A stretch of DNA of 64,000 bases from Adiantum capillus-veneris (GCA_014529385.2 CM043953.1:68322372-68386371), one strand, 5' to 3'. Counted from the stretch's first letter, positions 35,721-47,338 are shown. Notes: generated from the sequence alone by a model not told the origin. Program-made: numbers and translations.

Positions 35721-36221
35721 CATATTTTGACTAAATCATGGTCGATCTCAACTTTAACTAGATGCACATTGATTTTACATGCTCATAGATGTACGAAACT
35801 GTCGGGGAAGACTATATCGGCCAGGTTGAGCATTTAACGCCCGATTTGAGCCCTATAAAACACATGTTGTAGTCCATGCCAAACACTAGCAACCGGCCAC
35901 TATTTAAACTCAATTCATCTTCCTCAGCACAAATCCCATGACTGGACCTAACACCAGTAGAACTGGCCCCTACAATATATTGTATTGTCCATATCTTCCT
36001 CATCCGGACTTTGATTGATGAGCCGTAAAGAAAGGCATGGAGAGCACATCAAGCACTACAATTCTAGCCCATCAAATCACATTTTGGCAGCATCCCTGTG
36101 ACTCAACTTATAAGTAGTGGTTTCATTTCTTGGCCCCAAAACCCACAATTGGCATACACTCCATCATCCTGATGTCATAACAGATTTTGGTATAAATCAT
36201 AAGCTTGGTAAAACCTTGAAA

Positions 36222-36541
36222 TATGCATGCAGAATCATGTCTTTCACCTTGTGCCCGCAAGAAGGCACGGCATCCACCCTCTCTAAACCTACACATCCTT
36301 TGGTATGCATGCAGAATCATGTCTCTCACCCTGTGCCCGCAAGAAGGCACGACATCCACCCTCTCTAAACCTACACATCCTTTGGTATGTGCCAACCATT
36401 ATTCAAACCTACAAGCAAAACCCTATAAACATAAGCACTACCCCACTGTGAACATGTTTTGAAAAAATCCCCAACCTACAAGCAAAACCCTATAAACATA
36501 AGCACTACCCCACTGTGAACATGTTTTGAAAAAATCCCCAA
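36222..36541. repeat. Two short tandem duplications in X unit 1
   Basis: An 82-bp unit is duplicated at 36222-36303 and 36304-36385 (start TATGCATGCAGAATCATGTC). A 67-bp unit is duplicated at 36408-36474 and 36475-36541 (start CCTACAAGCAAAACCC). X unit 2 has only one, diverged version of this region (about 40450-40580), so the duplications arose in unit 1. Confidence 0.85.
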
Positions 36542-36878
36542 CCTGTGCCCTCATTTGATTATGCCCTCCTCTAGGATCATAGGCAAAACAAATTGTTTTT
36601 CCAACAGTAGAATATAAACATGAATTAACCCATAAACCATCATGAACCCCACGTGGACCATATGGCATTTAAGTCAACTACCCTAGACCACATACATACC
36701 CATCTCCACCCGGATCAAATGGCACATCGATCAATTGCCCCAAACCATGCACAAAATCGTCTCATCCTGGATCAAAAGCTAGCAAAAAATACCCTTCATC
36801 ATAGGATAACATCAAATCCCATACAATAGTAGGTATCACTAGATACTACCATATCCGTTGTGCAATTGTCTTAGCAAA

Positions 36879-38323
36879 TTATTGATCATCAATTGGTAGG
36901 AGCATTGGTAATGTAGCTTCACCCCCTCTAGTGTATTGGTTCTTTGGAAAAACCTTCTTCATTGTACTCCCAAAATGCATTAGAAATTTCTTTCCTAGTT
37001 TGTACATGCCAAAATTCCAGTAGAGCCTCATCCAAGAACTACATAAGGTCATCATGAATTGCATGTGAATAAACTTGCTTATGCATGAAACCAAATTGTT
37101 TGGTACCCTTTGCATCAGTAATTGAGAAGACTTCCAAAGCTTCATCAAGTAAGCACATAAGCTCTGGGTCCGCCTCTTTAGAAGAATCTTCCGCCTTGCA
37201 TATCTCAGACTGCAAACTTGGATCTCCACATATCACATGCATAATAGCCACGTCAGCTATATACTGCTCTTCAATTTTCTCCCCCTCATCCAAATATCTG
37301 TTAACTTTTGTAGCACAAAGTTCAGCATGCATATTGTAGATTGCACCGACTTCCCTATCTATCATCAACACAATGAACCCAATCATATGCAATAGCAAGA
37401 GATTGCACTTCACTATGCACCCCTTTGAATGAGAATAATTGCTTTGCAGATCTTCAAGAACATACTCTTGCTCATCCAAGCCCTTCAGATTTGGCATACC
37501 CAAACTTTGTAAATATGGTGTGCCCAACTCTTGTAGATGCTTATGTACATCCACACCCTGTAAACTTTCATGCTTTTCTTGACCCTGTAAGTCTTCAACT
37601 TCAACCATTAGCATGGAATCTACAATTCCAAGCTTTGCATAGATAGTTTGGACAACCTCTTGATCATCTTTATCCTTTAATAGCCTATCATCCTCAAGCA
37701 AGCACTCATCAATAGAATCCTCAAGCTTAGCCTATATTTGCTTGCAAACATCTGCATAGGTAGGCACATTAACATAATCCTCATCATCTTCATACATGCT
37801 TGGATCCCAACATTCTCAGATGACAGTAGCTTTAAACTTGCTCCAACTATGCAGATTTTGTTGTTGGAGCTCCTGAACTCGCTTAATAAAATCTGGGATA
37901 ACAAATGTCAAACTTTAAAATCCATTTCTCTTTTGGCACCCCATGCAACTCCATCTCCTCTTCATAGCAATCCAACTAACCTACTAGATCATAACGATAA
38001 AAAATGCTCCATTGATCAAATATCGAGCATTTGGCATTTTTGAGTGCCAATTGCTGCAACATCTCTCGCTTCTAGTCATCTCACTCTTCAAATTTCCTCT
38101 TTTTGATCGTTGATTTTGATTCTTGAAGAAAAATTGTGTTATTGTGCTCTTGAAATACACCCAAATTACTTTTTGTAGACTCTTGGAACTCTTGGTTCTC
38201 CAGTTTCAAACTGGTATCCACATTTTGGTTCATATTATGTATTTGACTTGCATACTGCTGTTGCAAAATTGCAGCCATGAGCCCCATAATCTGCTGCATC
38301 TCTTTCTCTTGGATTGTTGGCAT
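36879..38323 (-). pseudogene. X-family conserved ORF of unknown function, unit 1
   Basis: The first part (38323-38081) starts MPTIQEKEMQQIMGL just after the PBS and is Gln/Asn-rich. After frame breaks, the largest intact part (37701-37039, 220 residues) is acidic and Leu-rich. It has DDQEVVQTIYAKLGIVDSM, repeated LQ/LG phrases, RYLDEGEKIEEQ, DPSLQSEIC, DPELMCLLDEALEVFSI, and DAKGTKQFGFMHKQVY. A last part continues in another frame to TRGGEATLPMLLPIDDQ. Most of these phrases recur in unit 2. I see no zinc knuckle, protease DSG, RT or integrase motif. It could be a degenerate gag or captured host sequence. Confidence 0.55.
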
Positions 38324-38352
38324 GGTTGGTTACATCTATCCCACTTAAGTTT

Positions 38353-38367
38353 GCATCGGGTGCACCA
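38353..38367 (-). other. X primer-binding-site-like sequence
   Basis: Minus-strand TGGTGCACCCGATGC lies 3 bp inside the right X LTR, the position expected for a PBS. The matching tRNA is not assigned. The X copy 3 site (TGGTGAATCCGTCATG) is related. Confidence 0.5.
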
Positions 38368-38370
38368 AAT

Positions 38371-38900
38371 TGTTGAGTGCGCATCTCTCCAAGGTCGACC
38401 GAGAAAGCGCTGAGCTTTTGGATGTAGACGGATAATAAGACAATGTATAAAGCAAGGGGAACGAGTGCAATTAGGAGTGATTTTAGTGTTAGGAAGAGTA
38501 TATAGTTACACTTAGAGAGCAATTGCAAAATAATATAACAAAATCGGAACAGAATTAATGGCTAGAAACAAACTCAGACAAATTATCGACACTTAATTGG
38601 TGTTGGCAATCAATATATGCTTCCAATTTTGGATCTCCAATAACCTTATTACAAAATGGTTGCATGCGCCATCATTGGTATGCCTTTTGATTTGCAAATC
38701 CTAACCTGAAATCCCTATTTTGATGGAAGCAATATATGTTTTCTAGGAAAACCCCACCCTCTATAGTTCCCTTGCTCTTTAGTTCTCTCAGTTTTCCTTT
38801 CCTCCCTCTGCCCAATTGAATTTTGGCTTGCTCTCTATCTTGCAGAACATTTCTGCTTTTCACTGCTTGATTTCCCTTTTCACTACTTGATTTCCACGGC
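38371..38900 (-). repeat. X LTR shared by units 1 and 2
   Basis: Starts TGTTGAGTGCGC on the plus strand. It serves as the 5' LTR of unit 1. It is also in the right place to be the 3' LTR of unit 2, whose interior begins to its right. No second X LTR lies between the units. Confidence 0.55.
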
Positions 38901-39640
38901 TATAGATGCCTCTCCTCCCTTTGCTATCTTCTCCCTCCCTTTTCTTACTTCAGAGGGATCAAGAGATTGGAGTGTTTGCCCCAACGGACGTCCTTCTCAT
39001 GCCACACTTTTTCCCTCTCCAAGATCTTGCTCACGGGCTTGCTTGCCCATCTTACCAAGCCACTAGCTTCACCATGGGCTTTCTCCCTCACCAAGCCACG
39101 AGGTCACTACCATGGGATTTAACTTCCTCCCCAAGCCACAACTTTGCACACTTCCCTCTCCCCCTTGTATTGTGTTATCCTTCCAATGCTTTCTTCTTCC
39201 CCCCCCCCCCCCCCCCCCCCCCCCCACTTCCCCCCCAACGTTTTCTCCTCTTTTCCTCTCTGTTTTGCATGCCCAAAAAACCCTCTTAAAATAGTCCCCC
39301 TCCCCCCCAAGCAAAAACAACACAGTCGTTGCTAGGTTCTTGGGAAGCAAGGTATGATGACATGGCATGGCGGCACAAACTTGCACCTAATTCATAAAAA
39401 ATGGCTCCAAATTTTGTCACCCTAGCCTGCTAAGGAGGTTTTGTTTCATGATCATCACCATTTGATCCCTGCTACGACCGTCGCAAGCCCCTCTTCTCTC
39501 CTCCCTACGGTGTCCTCACTGCCTGTGCTCCATCCTCCTATTTTCCCTTCCCCATTCACATTGAAAAATTATTTTCTTTTACCATGGATGTCCACCCTTT
39601 TGCTTTTAGTAGGCGACTAGCTCTTTCCTTTGGGTGCTCC
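38901..39640. other. Pyrimidine-rich sequence with C homopolymers
   Basis: C runs at about 39199-39225 and 39640-39663 and CT-rich sequence fill this stretch. The long Pro-rich or Gly-rich frames are compositional. It probably belongs to the 3' part of X unit 2 but has no clear counterpart in unit 1. Confidence 0.5.
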
Positions 39641-39663
39641 CCCCCCCCCCCCCCCCCCCCCCC

Positions 39664-40140
39664 GGCTTCATAAGGACACCACACTTTGGTGGCATGTGTC
39701 TTGGCCAAGGCATTGCCTTGCAAAACTGTCATTTCTAGTAGCCCTTGGCTGACAATATCGTTGTGAATTTGGTTGCCCATTTCAGTGTCTTGCATGGTAT
39801 CTCTTTCCTTCAAGATGTAAGTATAGGTGATTGCATTTGGCGATAGGCCTTCCCTTTGCATTTGGTTAAATTTTTCCACAAAACCCTCGCCACAACCATG
39901 TTCCTTCAAGATGTAAGTACAAGTGATTGCATTTGGCGATAGGCCTTCCCTTTGCATTCGGTTAAATTTTTCCACAAAACCCTTGCCACAACCAGGTTGG
40001 TCATAGCCTGCAATTGATGTGCTACAAGAGACCACATTTTCAAGAAATAGCTCATCAAGAACTTTATATGCCTTTGTAATGGCACCACATTCGACAACAT
40101 ATCAACCAAAGCAATGCTAAGCATAGCATTTGGCTCCGAT
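39664..40140 (-). pseudogene. PPR gene fragment (PLS type) beside X unit 2
   Basis: The minus strand encodes good PPR sequence. IALVDM is followed, after a frameshift, by AITKAYKVLDELFLENVVS, then FVEKFNRMQREGLSPNAIT, CTYILKEHG, a second FVEKFNQMQREGLSPNAITY, and GNQIHNDIVSQGLLE. Residue spacing fits P, L and S repeats. A 96-bp (32-codon) in-frame tandem duplication at 39805-39996 gives the repeated MQREGLSPNAIT block. The N- and C-termini are missing, and the 3' end runs into a C homopolymer. The phrase style resembles the large PPR families of ferns (from memory, untested). Confidence 0.8.
39805..39996. repeat. 96-bp in-frame tandem duplication in the PPR fragment
   Basis: TTCCTTCAAGATGTAAGTA begins at 39805 and again at 39901. 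The unit of exactly 96 bp keeps the PPR reading frame, and the two copies differ at only a few bases. Confidence 0.9.
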
Positions 40141-40847
40141 GGCTTCTAGCATTGGTGTAAAACAACCTAAACCTCTCTTGACATTGCCCTATTACACATA
40201 ATCTCGGAGTCAATAGCTCCTCAAGCTCTTATTTCTCTGTGAACTGCATCATATTTAATATGCTATCGACTAACCCAATATCAAGCTCAATTATCGCCAA
40301 TCGAGCATACCCAACCGTCAATACAACTCGGCTTGCAGGCAACAACTCCACTTCTACGCCACAAAATCCACATTTAGCATACATTTCTAATAATCATGAT
40401 GTCATATCAGATCCTAGCATAAATCATAAGCTTGAAAAAAATTGAAAATTCATGCAAGTTCATGTCTTTCACCTCGTGCTCGCAAAGCAACACGACATCC
40501 ATTATTCCAAACTTGAAGTAAAACTTGTAAACATACAATAACTACCCCATTGTGAGGATGCTTTAAGAAATTTCCCAACATGTGGCCTTATTAGAATATA
40601 CCCTCCTCCAGGATCATAGGGAAAACACAAGATTTTTTTATCAATAGACCATAAGCATGAATAGAGCATAAGCATGAATTAATCCATAAACCATCATGAA
40701 AACCACGTGGATCATATGGCATATAAGTCAACCACCCAAAATCACGAACATATCCAGCTCTACCCAGATTAAAGGGCATATAAGTCAATTGCCTTGCACC
40801 ATGCATATAAATGTTTCCTCTTGGATCAAAAGCTAGCTTAAAGTCCC

Positions 40848-41421
40848 CTACATCATGGGGTAACATAAATCCCATATAGCATCTCGTAGGATTTGATATT
40901 GCCATATCCCTTGTGCAACTAAATCAACCAATTCTTGATCATCAATCACGGGTAGGAGCATTGGTAATGCACCTTCACCCCCTCTAGTAGTGAAATCCCA
41001 ATCATGCATATCTGGATACATCAAGTCTCTGGAAAAATTCTCTTTATTGGGCTCCCAAGATGCATCAAATAATATTTTTCTAGTCTGTACATGCCCAAAA
41101 TTGAGTAGAGCCTCATCCAAGGATTGCATAAAGTTATCATCAATTGCATCTAGATAAACTTTCTTATGAATGAAACCAAATTGTTCTGTACCCTTTGCAT
41201 CAATAATTGAGAAGCCTTCCAAAGCTTTATTTAATAAGCACATAAGAACTAGGTCTGCCACTTCAAATGAATCTTCCACTGTGCATATCTCAGATTGCAA
41301 ACTAGGAATTTCACATAAGGTATGCATACTAGCCACATCTGTTGTAGACTGCTCTTCAATTTTCTCCCCCTCATCCAAATATCTTTGAACTTCTATAGCA
41401 CAAAGTATAGCATGTACATCA
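40848..41421 (-). pseudogene. X-family conserved ORF, unit 2, 3' part
   Basis: This frame gives the better-preserved version of the X protein's C-terminal half. It has RYLDEGEKIEEQ, PSLQSEICTVEDS, VLMCLLNKALEGFSI, DAKGTEQFGFIHKKVY, FMQSLDEALLNFGHVQTRK and TRGGEGALPMLLPVIDDQE. It keeps open about 190 codons, while the equivalent part of unit 1 is frameshifted. The start of the frame (MCLSCVALL) lies in the inserted LTR of D and is not native. No known domain is recognised. Confidence 0.55.
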
Positions 41422-41742
41422 TGTAAAGAATGAGGATTCAAGAGAGCTACACAAGACAAGCACAAAGCACACAGAGATGGAAAGCTTCTTCTTCTTCGTA
41501 CAGAAAAGAGAGTACAAAATGACTAAGTGCTCAAACTGAAAAGTAGCACATATGTACATGCGATCACTAAGTGTGAACTCACTAGAAGCGTACTAGGCTG
41601 ACACTATAAGTGTAGTCCAGCTGTAGAATCACTGGCATAGATCCTCCGTGTCAGTCACCTAACGCGCCAGTGAGTAAATGACGTAAGCGGCCAAGACCCG
41701 TAGTGGATGCCAGCTCAAGATGTAGAGCTCGACATCTCAGCA
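41422..41742 (-). repeat. D 3' LTR
   Basis: TGTAAAGAATGAGG to CTCAGCA. It is followed inward by CTCCCCCTCGAG, the polypurine tract on the element strand. Confidence 0.95.
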
Positions 41743-44408
41743 CTCCCCCTCGAGCTCTGCATGTCACAGAGTCCAAGCATAGTCCGGAAACGTCGAAGCT
41801 TCTCAGCTCCGAGGGCCTTAGTAAAGATATACGCTATCTGCTCCTCTGTGTTGACGTAGACCAAGTCGATGTCGCTCGCCAACACTCGCTCTCGAACGTA
41901 GTGGTAATGGACCTCTATGTGCTTGGTCCTAGCATGGAACACTGGGTTCCTAGCCAACTGCATGCTGCTGAGGTTGTCACAATGGATGAAAATCTGATGG
42001 TCCACCTGCACTCCCAAGTCCTCAAGTAATGTGCGTAGCCAAGCTACCTCGCACGCTGTAACTGCTGCACCTCTGTACTCAACCTCTGTGCTTGATAAAG
42101 CAACCGTAGGCAGCTTTTTGCTGCTCCAAGTAACAGCAGCACTCCCAAAAGATAACATGAAGCCACTAGTAGATCTCCTATCAACAATGCTACTTGTCCA
42201 ATCTGCATCTGTATACCCATACAATGCTAATGGCACATCTGCTGCATAGAACAATGTGTAGTCAAGAGTCCCTTGCACATACCGAAGTGTGCATCGTACT
42301 CCATCCAAATGTGGCTTCCTCGAAAGCTGCATGAACTGACTCTCCAAGCCTATTGTGTAGCTCAAGTCTGGCCTCATGATAGTCAAGTAGATTAGACTAC
42401 CCACAATCTTCCTGTACATCTTGACATCCTCAACAACATCACCCTTCTCTGCGCTCAGCTTTGCATTCACATCCAAGGGAATAGAAATTGGCTTACAATC
42501 AGCCATACCATACTTTGACAACATGTACAAAGCATACTGTCTTTGTGACAGCCATACACCCTCTGGAGTCCTGATCACCTCAATGCCAAGAAAGTAGCGC
42601 AACTCGCCCAAATCTTTCATTTCAAACTCCTGTTTGAGAAGACCCTTCACATGGTCAATCTCCATAGCATTGTCACCCACAATAATAAGGTCATCTACAT
42701 ATATGGTAATGACCACAATCCCCACATCACTCTCACGTACATAGAGTGAATGATCAGCATGAGCTCTCCTAAACCCAATACTGACAAGATACTTGGCAAT
42801 CCTGTCATACCATGCTCCAAAGCCCTGCTTCAAACCATACAAAGCTTTGAGAAGTCTGCATACATAATCTGGGTAACCTGGATCGACATAACCAGGTGGC
42901 TGATCCATATACTCTTCCTCTTGCAACTCACCATTCAAGAAGGCATTCTTTACATCTATTTGATGCATAATCCATCCTCTAGATGTAGCCACTGCTATGA
43001 CAGCTCTCAGAGTCGTCATCTTTGCCACTGGAGCAAAGGTCTCCTCATAGTCTATGCCATACGTCTGTGCATAACCCTTTGCGACCAGCCTTGCCTTGTG
43101 ACGCTCAATGTTACCATCAGCCTTATGCTTAGTTTTATACACCCATTTACAGCCACTAGCTTTCTTGCCACTTGGCAATGGCACCAACTCCCATGTGTCG
43201 TTTGCTTCCAATGCAGCCATCTCTTCATTCATTGCATCATCCCAATGCACATTTCCAACTGCATCCTCAAAACATGTGGGCTCCACATCCTGTATCACCT
43301 TAGCCATGTAGGCTTGGTGATGCGCTAGATACCCATCATAAGTCAATTTCTGAACTGGATTTCTGACTCTATTAGATCTGCGCGGTCCTGGGTCACTCCT
43401 TTGCCCTCTAGCATCTTCTTGTACTTTCCTTACACCAGGACTTTGTTCAGAACCATCTGAATCCATGTCTACATGTGAAAAACCTGATGATGCATCAGCC
43501 ATAAAGGGAGGTTCATCAACCTTTTCCTTTCCTTTTCGTGATACATTCCCTGTACCTGTTGGTGGAGTAACCTGCGTACGTAGTCTACCATTCCATGGCT
43601 TCTCAACAGAGCCACGAGAAGAGGACTCTTGTGGTCCACTCAAAACCTGTGACTGTGGCCTCACATTTTGTACAACCACATCATCTTTTACATCAGCCCC
43701 AATAGTGCCATGCGCATTACTGTACCAGCTGCTCATCTCATCAAAGACTACATCTCTACTCACTCGTAATTCTCGTGTAGTAGGATTGTAGCACCTGTAC
43801 CCCTTTTGTTGAAGGGAATGTCCCACAAGAATACATTTCTCTGCTTTAGGATCCAATTTCCTACGCAAGTCATCTGGTACATGCATGTAAGCTATGCAGC
43901 CAAACACTTTCAGGTGTGCCAAATTAGACTTTGTACCTATAAACTTTTCCTCAGGTGTTACATCATGCACCGCAGTTGTAGGTGTCCTGTTCATAATGTA
44001 CACAGCTATATTTATAGCTTCAGCCCAGAAATGATGAGGCATGTTCTTCTCATTCATCAATGCACGTGCAGCCTCTACAATGTTTCTGTTTTTCCTTTTT
44101 GCGACCCCATTCTGCTGTGGAGTATATCTGCATGTAAACTGTCTGCGTATACCATGCATTCGTAGAAAATCTGAAAAATCATTGGAGAAGTACTCTCCCC
44201 CTCCATCTGACCTCAATGTCTTGATTTTCATATCTGTCTCCTTCTCAATCATGACTTTGAAGTCCTGAAAGTGACCAAACACTTCACTTTTGTTACGCAT
44301 GAAGTAGACCCATAATTTCCTTGGATGGTCATCAATGAAAGAGACATAATACCTGCAACCATGCATACTTTCAGTATTGGTTGGACCCCAAACATCTGTG
44401 TGCACCAC
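41715..44408 (-). pseudogene. D pol: integrase core, reverse transcriptase, RNase H
   Basis: An 897-residue open frame. The integrase core runs from MVHTDVWGP (first Asp) through LRSDGGGEYFS (second Asp) to TPQQNGVAKRKNR near residue 104. Copia integrases have NGVAERKNR there, so the catalytic Glu is Lys (AAA at 44098-44100). RT begins near residue 400 with WELVPLPSGKK and has YVDDLIIVG near residue 570. RNase H near residues 745-830 has DADWTSS, DRRSTSG and SSTEVEYRGAA. The frame is open, but the integrase change would abolish integration. It is separated from gag-protease by a frameshift near 44410. Confidence 0.92.
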
Positions 44409-45814
44409 CTCAAGTGGATTTTACATACATTGCGCTGATGTGGAAATGAGCCCTTTGACTGTTTTCCAAACTGGCATGCTGCACACACTTTATGCATACC
44501 ATCCACCTTGAATTTGGGCAAACCTTTTACAATCTGTTTTGATTGCATACTGCGCAATCTCTGCTCATTGACATGGACAATGCGTTTGTGACAAATGTCA
44601 ACATCAGCCACAACATCTGTGCCCTGTACAAATAATGCAGCTTTTACCTCAGGCATGTCTACATTCAGCGTAAACATTCTGCCCACACATTTGCCCTTTG
44701 TAATCAGCTTATAGCCATTCTGGAAATCTTCTACATAACAGCCATTTGGATTGAAGCGAACCTCCAAACTCTGCTCAACCATTTGTCCAACAGAAACAAC
44801 ATTCTTTGTAATGTTTGGGACGTGAAGTACATCTGCTAAGTACTTTGATTTCCTACTCTTCCTATTTAGAGGTATGTCCCCTACATGAGCAATGGGGTGA
44901 GCTGTGTCATCTCCTGTCTGCACATAGACTGACACATCTGGTTTGCGCATATCTCTAAACCACTCTCCACGAGACGTCATGTGATTAGAGGCACCTGGAT
45001 CCACATACCAAACATCATCTTGGGTGGAATTCTCTGCAGTCATTGTATTTATTACATGCTGCATAACAAACATGCGCTCGTTTTTTCTGTCATCTGCATC
45101 TCTGCTAGTAGATGCATAGTTGCCCTGTTCTCTCTTTCCACTTGCTTTTCCCTTTGGACAATCACGTGACATGTGACCTCTTTCACCACAAGTCCAACAT
45201 TCTCTGCTATCTGCAGTATGTTGCTGCCTGCTTGATCCTGCACCATGACCTCTTTGACTCCCCCTGCCTTGAGACTGGTTTCCCCTGCCACCTGTATTGT
45301 TTTTATTTGATTGACCTTCTTGAAATTGGCCCCTACAACCCCTTGGGCCTCGACCACGACCTCTACCTCTACCTCTGTTGGAGTTAGAATAGAAGGCCTG
45401 TTCATAATTATTTCTGCCATGAGAAGAAGATGTGTCAAGGTTATTCTCCTCAAGAATAGGCATAGAAATCAAATCTTGGAACACGGGGATGTCGTCTCTT
45501 GTATTCATGGAAGACCTGAAATGTACATACTCATCTCCTAGACCATCCAAGCATGCAAGGACAATGTCATCGTCTTCCACTGAGACTTTAATAGATCCAA
45601 GAGCCTCAATGATACTCTGGATCTTCAAGGCATAATCATTGATTGAGAGGTTGTTCCTCTTAACCTGATTTAGCTCCGACTTTAGTTGAAGCTTCTTGGC
45701 CTTGGTGTTCACCTCGAACACTCTGCCTAAGTTTTTCCATGCAATGGCGGGGGTTTCAGCATCTTGTAGATAGCCCATCATGCCATCTGTGATGCTCATA
45801 GAAAGCCAATACAT
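44249..45814 (-). pseudogene. D gag C-terminal part, protease and GAG-pre-integrase domain
   Basis: A 521-residue frame. Gag sequence (AWKNLGRVFEVNTKAKKLQL, VKRNNLSINDYALKI) is followed by an Arg/Gly-rich stretch and the CCHC knuckle CWTCGERGHMSRDC near residues 205-218. The protease motif near residue 271 reads WYVDPGASNHMTS. The usual motif is DSG, so Ser is replaced by Pro. The GAG-pre-integrase motif VCAACQFGKQ follows. The frame then shifts near 44410, and codons after about residue 468 are out of frame with integrase. Confidence 0.9.
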
Positions 45815-45835
45815 GAGTTTTCTCTGGCCTTGTTG

Positions 45836-46027
45836 CTAGTCCCTCAAAGCTTTCCTTTGTTCTGCTGTAGCATTTGCCTCGGGAATCTCTGGTTCCTTTT
45901 CATTGTCTCCTTCTACATAGTCCCAATAACCTTTTCCTTTTAGGAAATTTGTTATTATGAACTTCCATGGAGGGTGGTTATTTTTCTCAAGCTTCTCAGT
46001 AACAATCTGACTGAAACCGTCAGACAT
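45836..46027 (-). pseudogene. D gag N-terminus, cut by a TAG codon
   Basis: The start MSDGFSQIVTEKLEKNNHP is a typical copia gag N-terminus. The frame ends at a TAG after KALRD (about 45835-45837). Downstream codons in the same frame (QQGQRKLMYWLSMS) continue the gag, and related proteins have Trp at this place. A single TGG to TAG change explains it. Confidence 0.88.
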
Positions 46028-46236
46028 CTTGAAGCACTAAGACAAAATAGCTGCAATCTGCAAAAACTTGCAAATCTGTTGAACCTGCTATCGTGGTACA
46101 TGTAACGCTTTCTACACTCAACGAGTGTCCACAATCAAGCGTACATACAACCACTGTACTTGTACAATAAATCTCTGTGTACTGCGAACGAAGGGATTGT
46201 GAGCTCTTGCTCTCTTAGCCTCTCTTGCCTGCACCA

Positions 46237-46249
46237 GGCTCTAATACCA
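46237..46249 (-). other. D primer binding site
   Basis: Minus-strand TGGTATTAGAGCC lies directly inside the 5' LTR. It is one base off the TGGTATCAGAGC core used by many plant copia elements. Confidence 0.9.
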
Positions 46250-46570
46250 TGTAAAGAATGAGGATGCAAGAGAGCTACACAAGACAAGCCCAAAGCACAC
46301 AGAGATGGAAAGCTTCTTCTTCTTCGTACAGAAAAGAGAGTACAACATGACTAAGTGCTCAAACTGAAAAGTAGCACATATGTACATGCGGTCACTAAGT
46401 GTGAACTCGCTAGAAGCGTACTAGGCTGGCACTATAAGTGTAGTCTAGCTGTAGAATCACTGGCAGAGATCCTCCGTGTCGGTCACCTAATGCGCTAGTG
46501 AGTAAATGCCGTAAGCGGCCAAGACTCGTAGTGGATGCCAGCTCAAGATGTAGAGCTCGACATCTCAACA
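46250..46570 (-). repeat. D 5' LTR
   Basis: TGTAAAGAATGAGG to CTCAACA, the same length as the left copy, with about 14 differences, mostly transitions. Confidence 0.95.
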
Positions 46571-47093
46571 GATCAAAGATTGCATCTACTTCCCTATCTA
46601 TATCATCGGCACAATGAACCCAATCATATGCAACACCAAGAGATTTCACTCACTTTTCACCCTTCTAAATAAGCATATTTACTTTGCAGATCTTCAATCA
46701 CATACAGTGTGTACAGACCCTGTGAATCCTCCTGCTTTTCTTGACCGTCTTTTCTTGACCGTGTAAGTATTCAAATTCAGCCATTAGCATGGAATTTGCA
46801 ATTCAAAGCTTTGCATAGAAATCTTGGACAACCTCTTATCTTTGCCCTATATTAGCCTATCATCCTCAAGAAATCATTTGAGGAACATTAATACAATCCT
46901 CATCATCTTCATACATGCTTGGATCCCATCGTTCTCGGATGAAAACAACTTTAAACTTGCTCCAGCTATGCAGATTTTGTTGCTGAAGCTCTTGGAATCT
47001 CTCAATAAAATCTTGGATCACAAACCTATCGAATTTTAGAATGTTATTCTCTTTTGACAATCCATGCATCTCTAAATCCTCTTCATAGCACTC
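46571..47093 (-). pseudogene. X-family conserved ORF, unit 2, middle part
   Basis: Resumes the X interior to the right of D. The frame at 46866-47093 encodes FDRFVIQDFIERFQELQQQN, LHSWSKFKVVFIRERWDPSM and YEDDEDCINVP. The unit 1 equivalent (about 37750-37990) has the same phrases in broken frames. It ends at the CACTC target duplicate of element A. Confidence 0.6.
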
Positions 47094-47276
47094 TGTTACC
47101 ATATACATGTGGTAGTGATGTGTGTGAACACACTAGGACCCCCGAGGATTTTTTTCCCTCTTTAGGAGGTTTTTTCCCTTTGCATTGTATATACACCCGT
47201 CACTCTAGGTCTATCTATCTTTCCATTGCACACTAAGTAACACACTCTCTATTGTGTGCCTTGAGCTTCCTTCGTC
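47094..47276 (+). repeat. A 5' LTR, left part
   Basis: Starts TGTTACC and includes a TATA-like TTGTATATACACC near 47185. It is cut by the CACTA element at 47277. The remaining 46 bp are at 52082-52127. Confidence 0.9.
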
Positions 47277-47338
47277 CACTACAAGAGGCTATTCATATTA
47301 GCGACGCTTACACAGCGACGCTCAAAAAAAAAACTCCC

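Larger units (their letters stand above)
34594..38900 (-). mobile_element. LTR family X, unit 1: complete non-autonomous LTR element
   Basis: Two related direct repeats, 34594-~35120 and 38371-~38900, flank a 3.3-kb interior. The right one starts TGTTGAGTGCGC, and next to it on the minus strand is a PBS-like TGGTGCACCCGATGC, so the element reads leftward. The interior has an ORF series (36879-38323) without gag-pol motifs that I recognise, then PPR gene debris (35440-35720) close to the 3' LTR. The right LTR also borders unit 2, so the two units may share it. LTRs are diverged (my visual estimate is 70-75 percent identity), so the unit is old. Confidence 0.65.
41422..46570 (-). mobile_element. 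Ty1/copia retrotransposon D, nearly intact
   Basis: LTRs of 321 bp (41422-41742, 46250-46570) bound gag, protease, integrase, RT and RNase H in copia order on the minus strand. The PBS reads TGGTATTAGAGCC, one mismatch from the common plant initiator-Met site. The polypurine tract is GAGGGGGAG. Target flanks are CATCA (41417-41421) and GATCA (46571-46575), a 5-bp duplication with one change. By eye the LTRs differ at about 14 of 321 positions, so D is the youngest LTR element whose two LTRs I could compare in full. It still carries several disabling lesions. Confidence 0.95.

Noticed and set aside
38906-39335. Pro-rich or Gly-rich small proteins
   Set aside because: They depend on a C homopolymer and CT-rich sequence, with no conserved motif.
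43465-44268. Plus-strand ORFs opposite copia pol
   Set aside because: Antisense shadows of the well-supported minus-strand integrase/RT frame.
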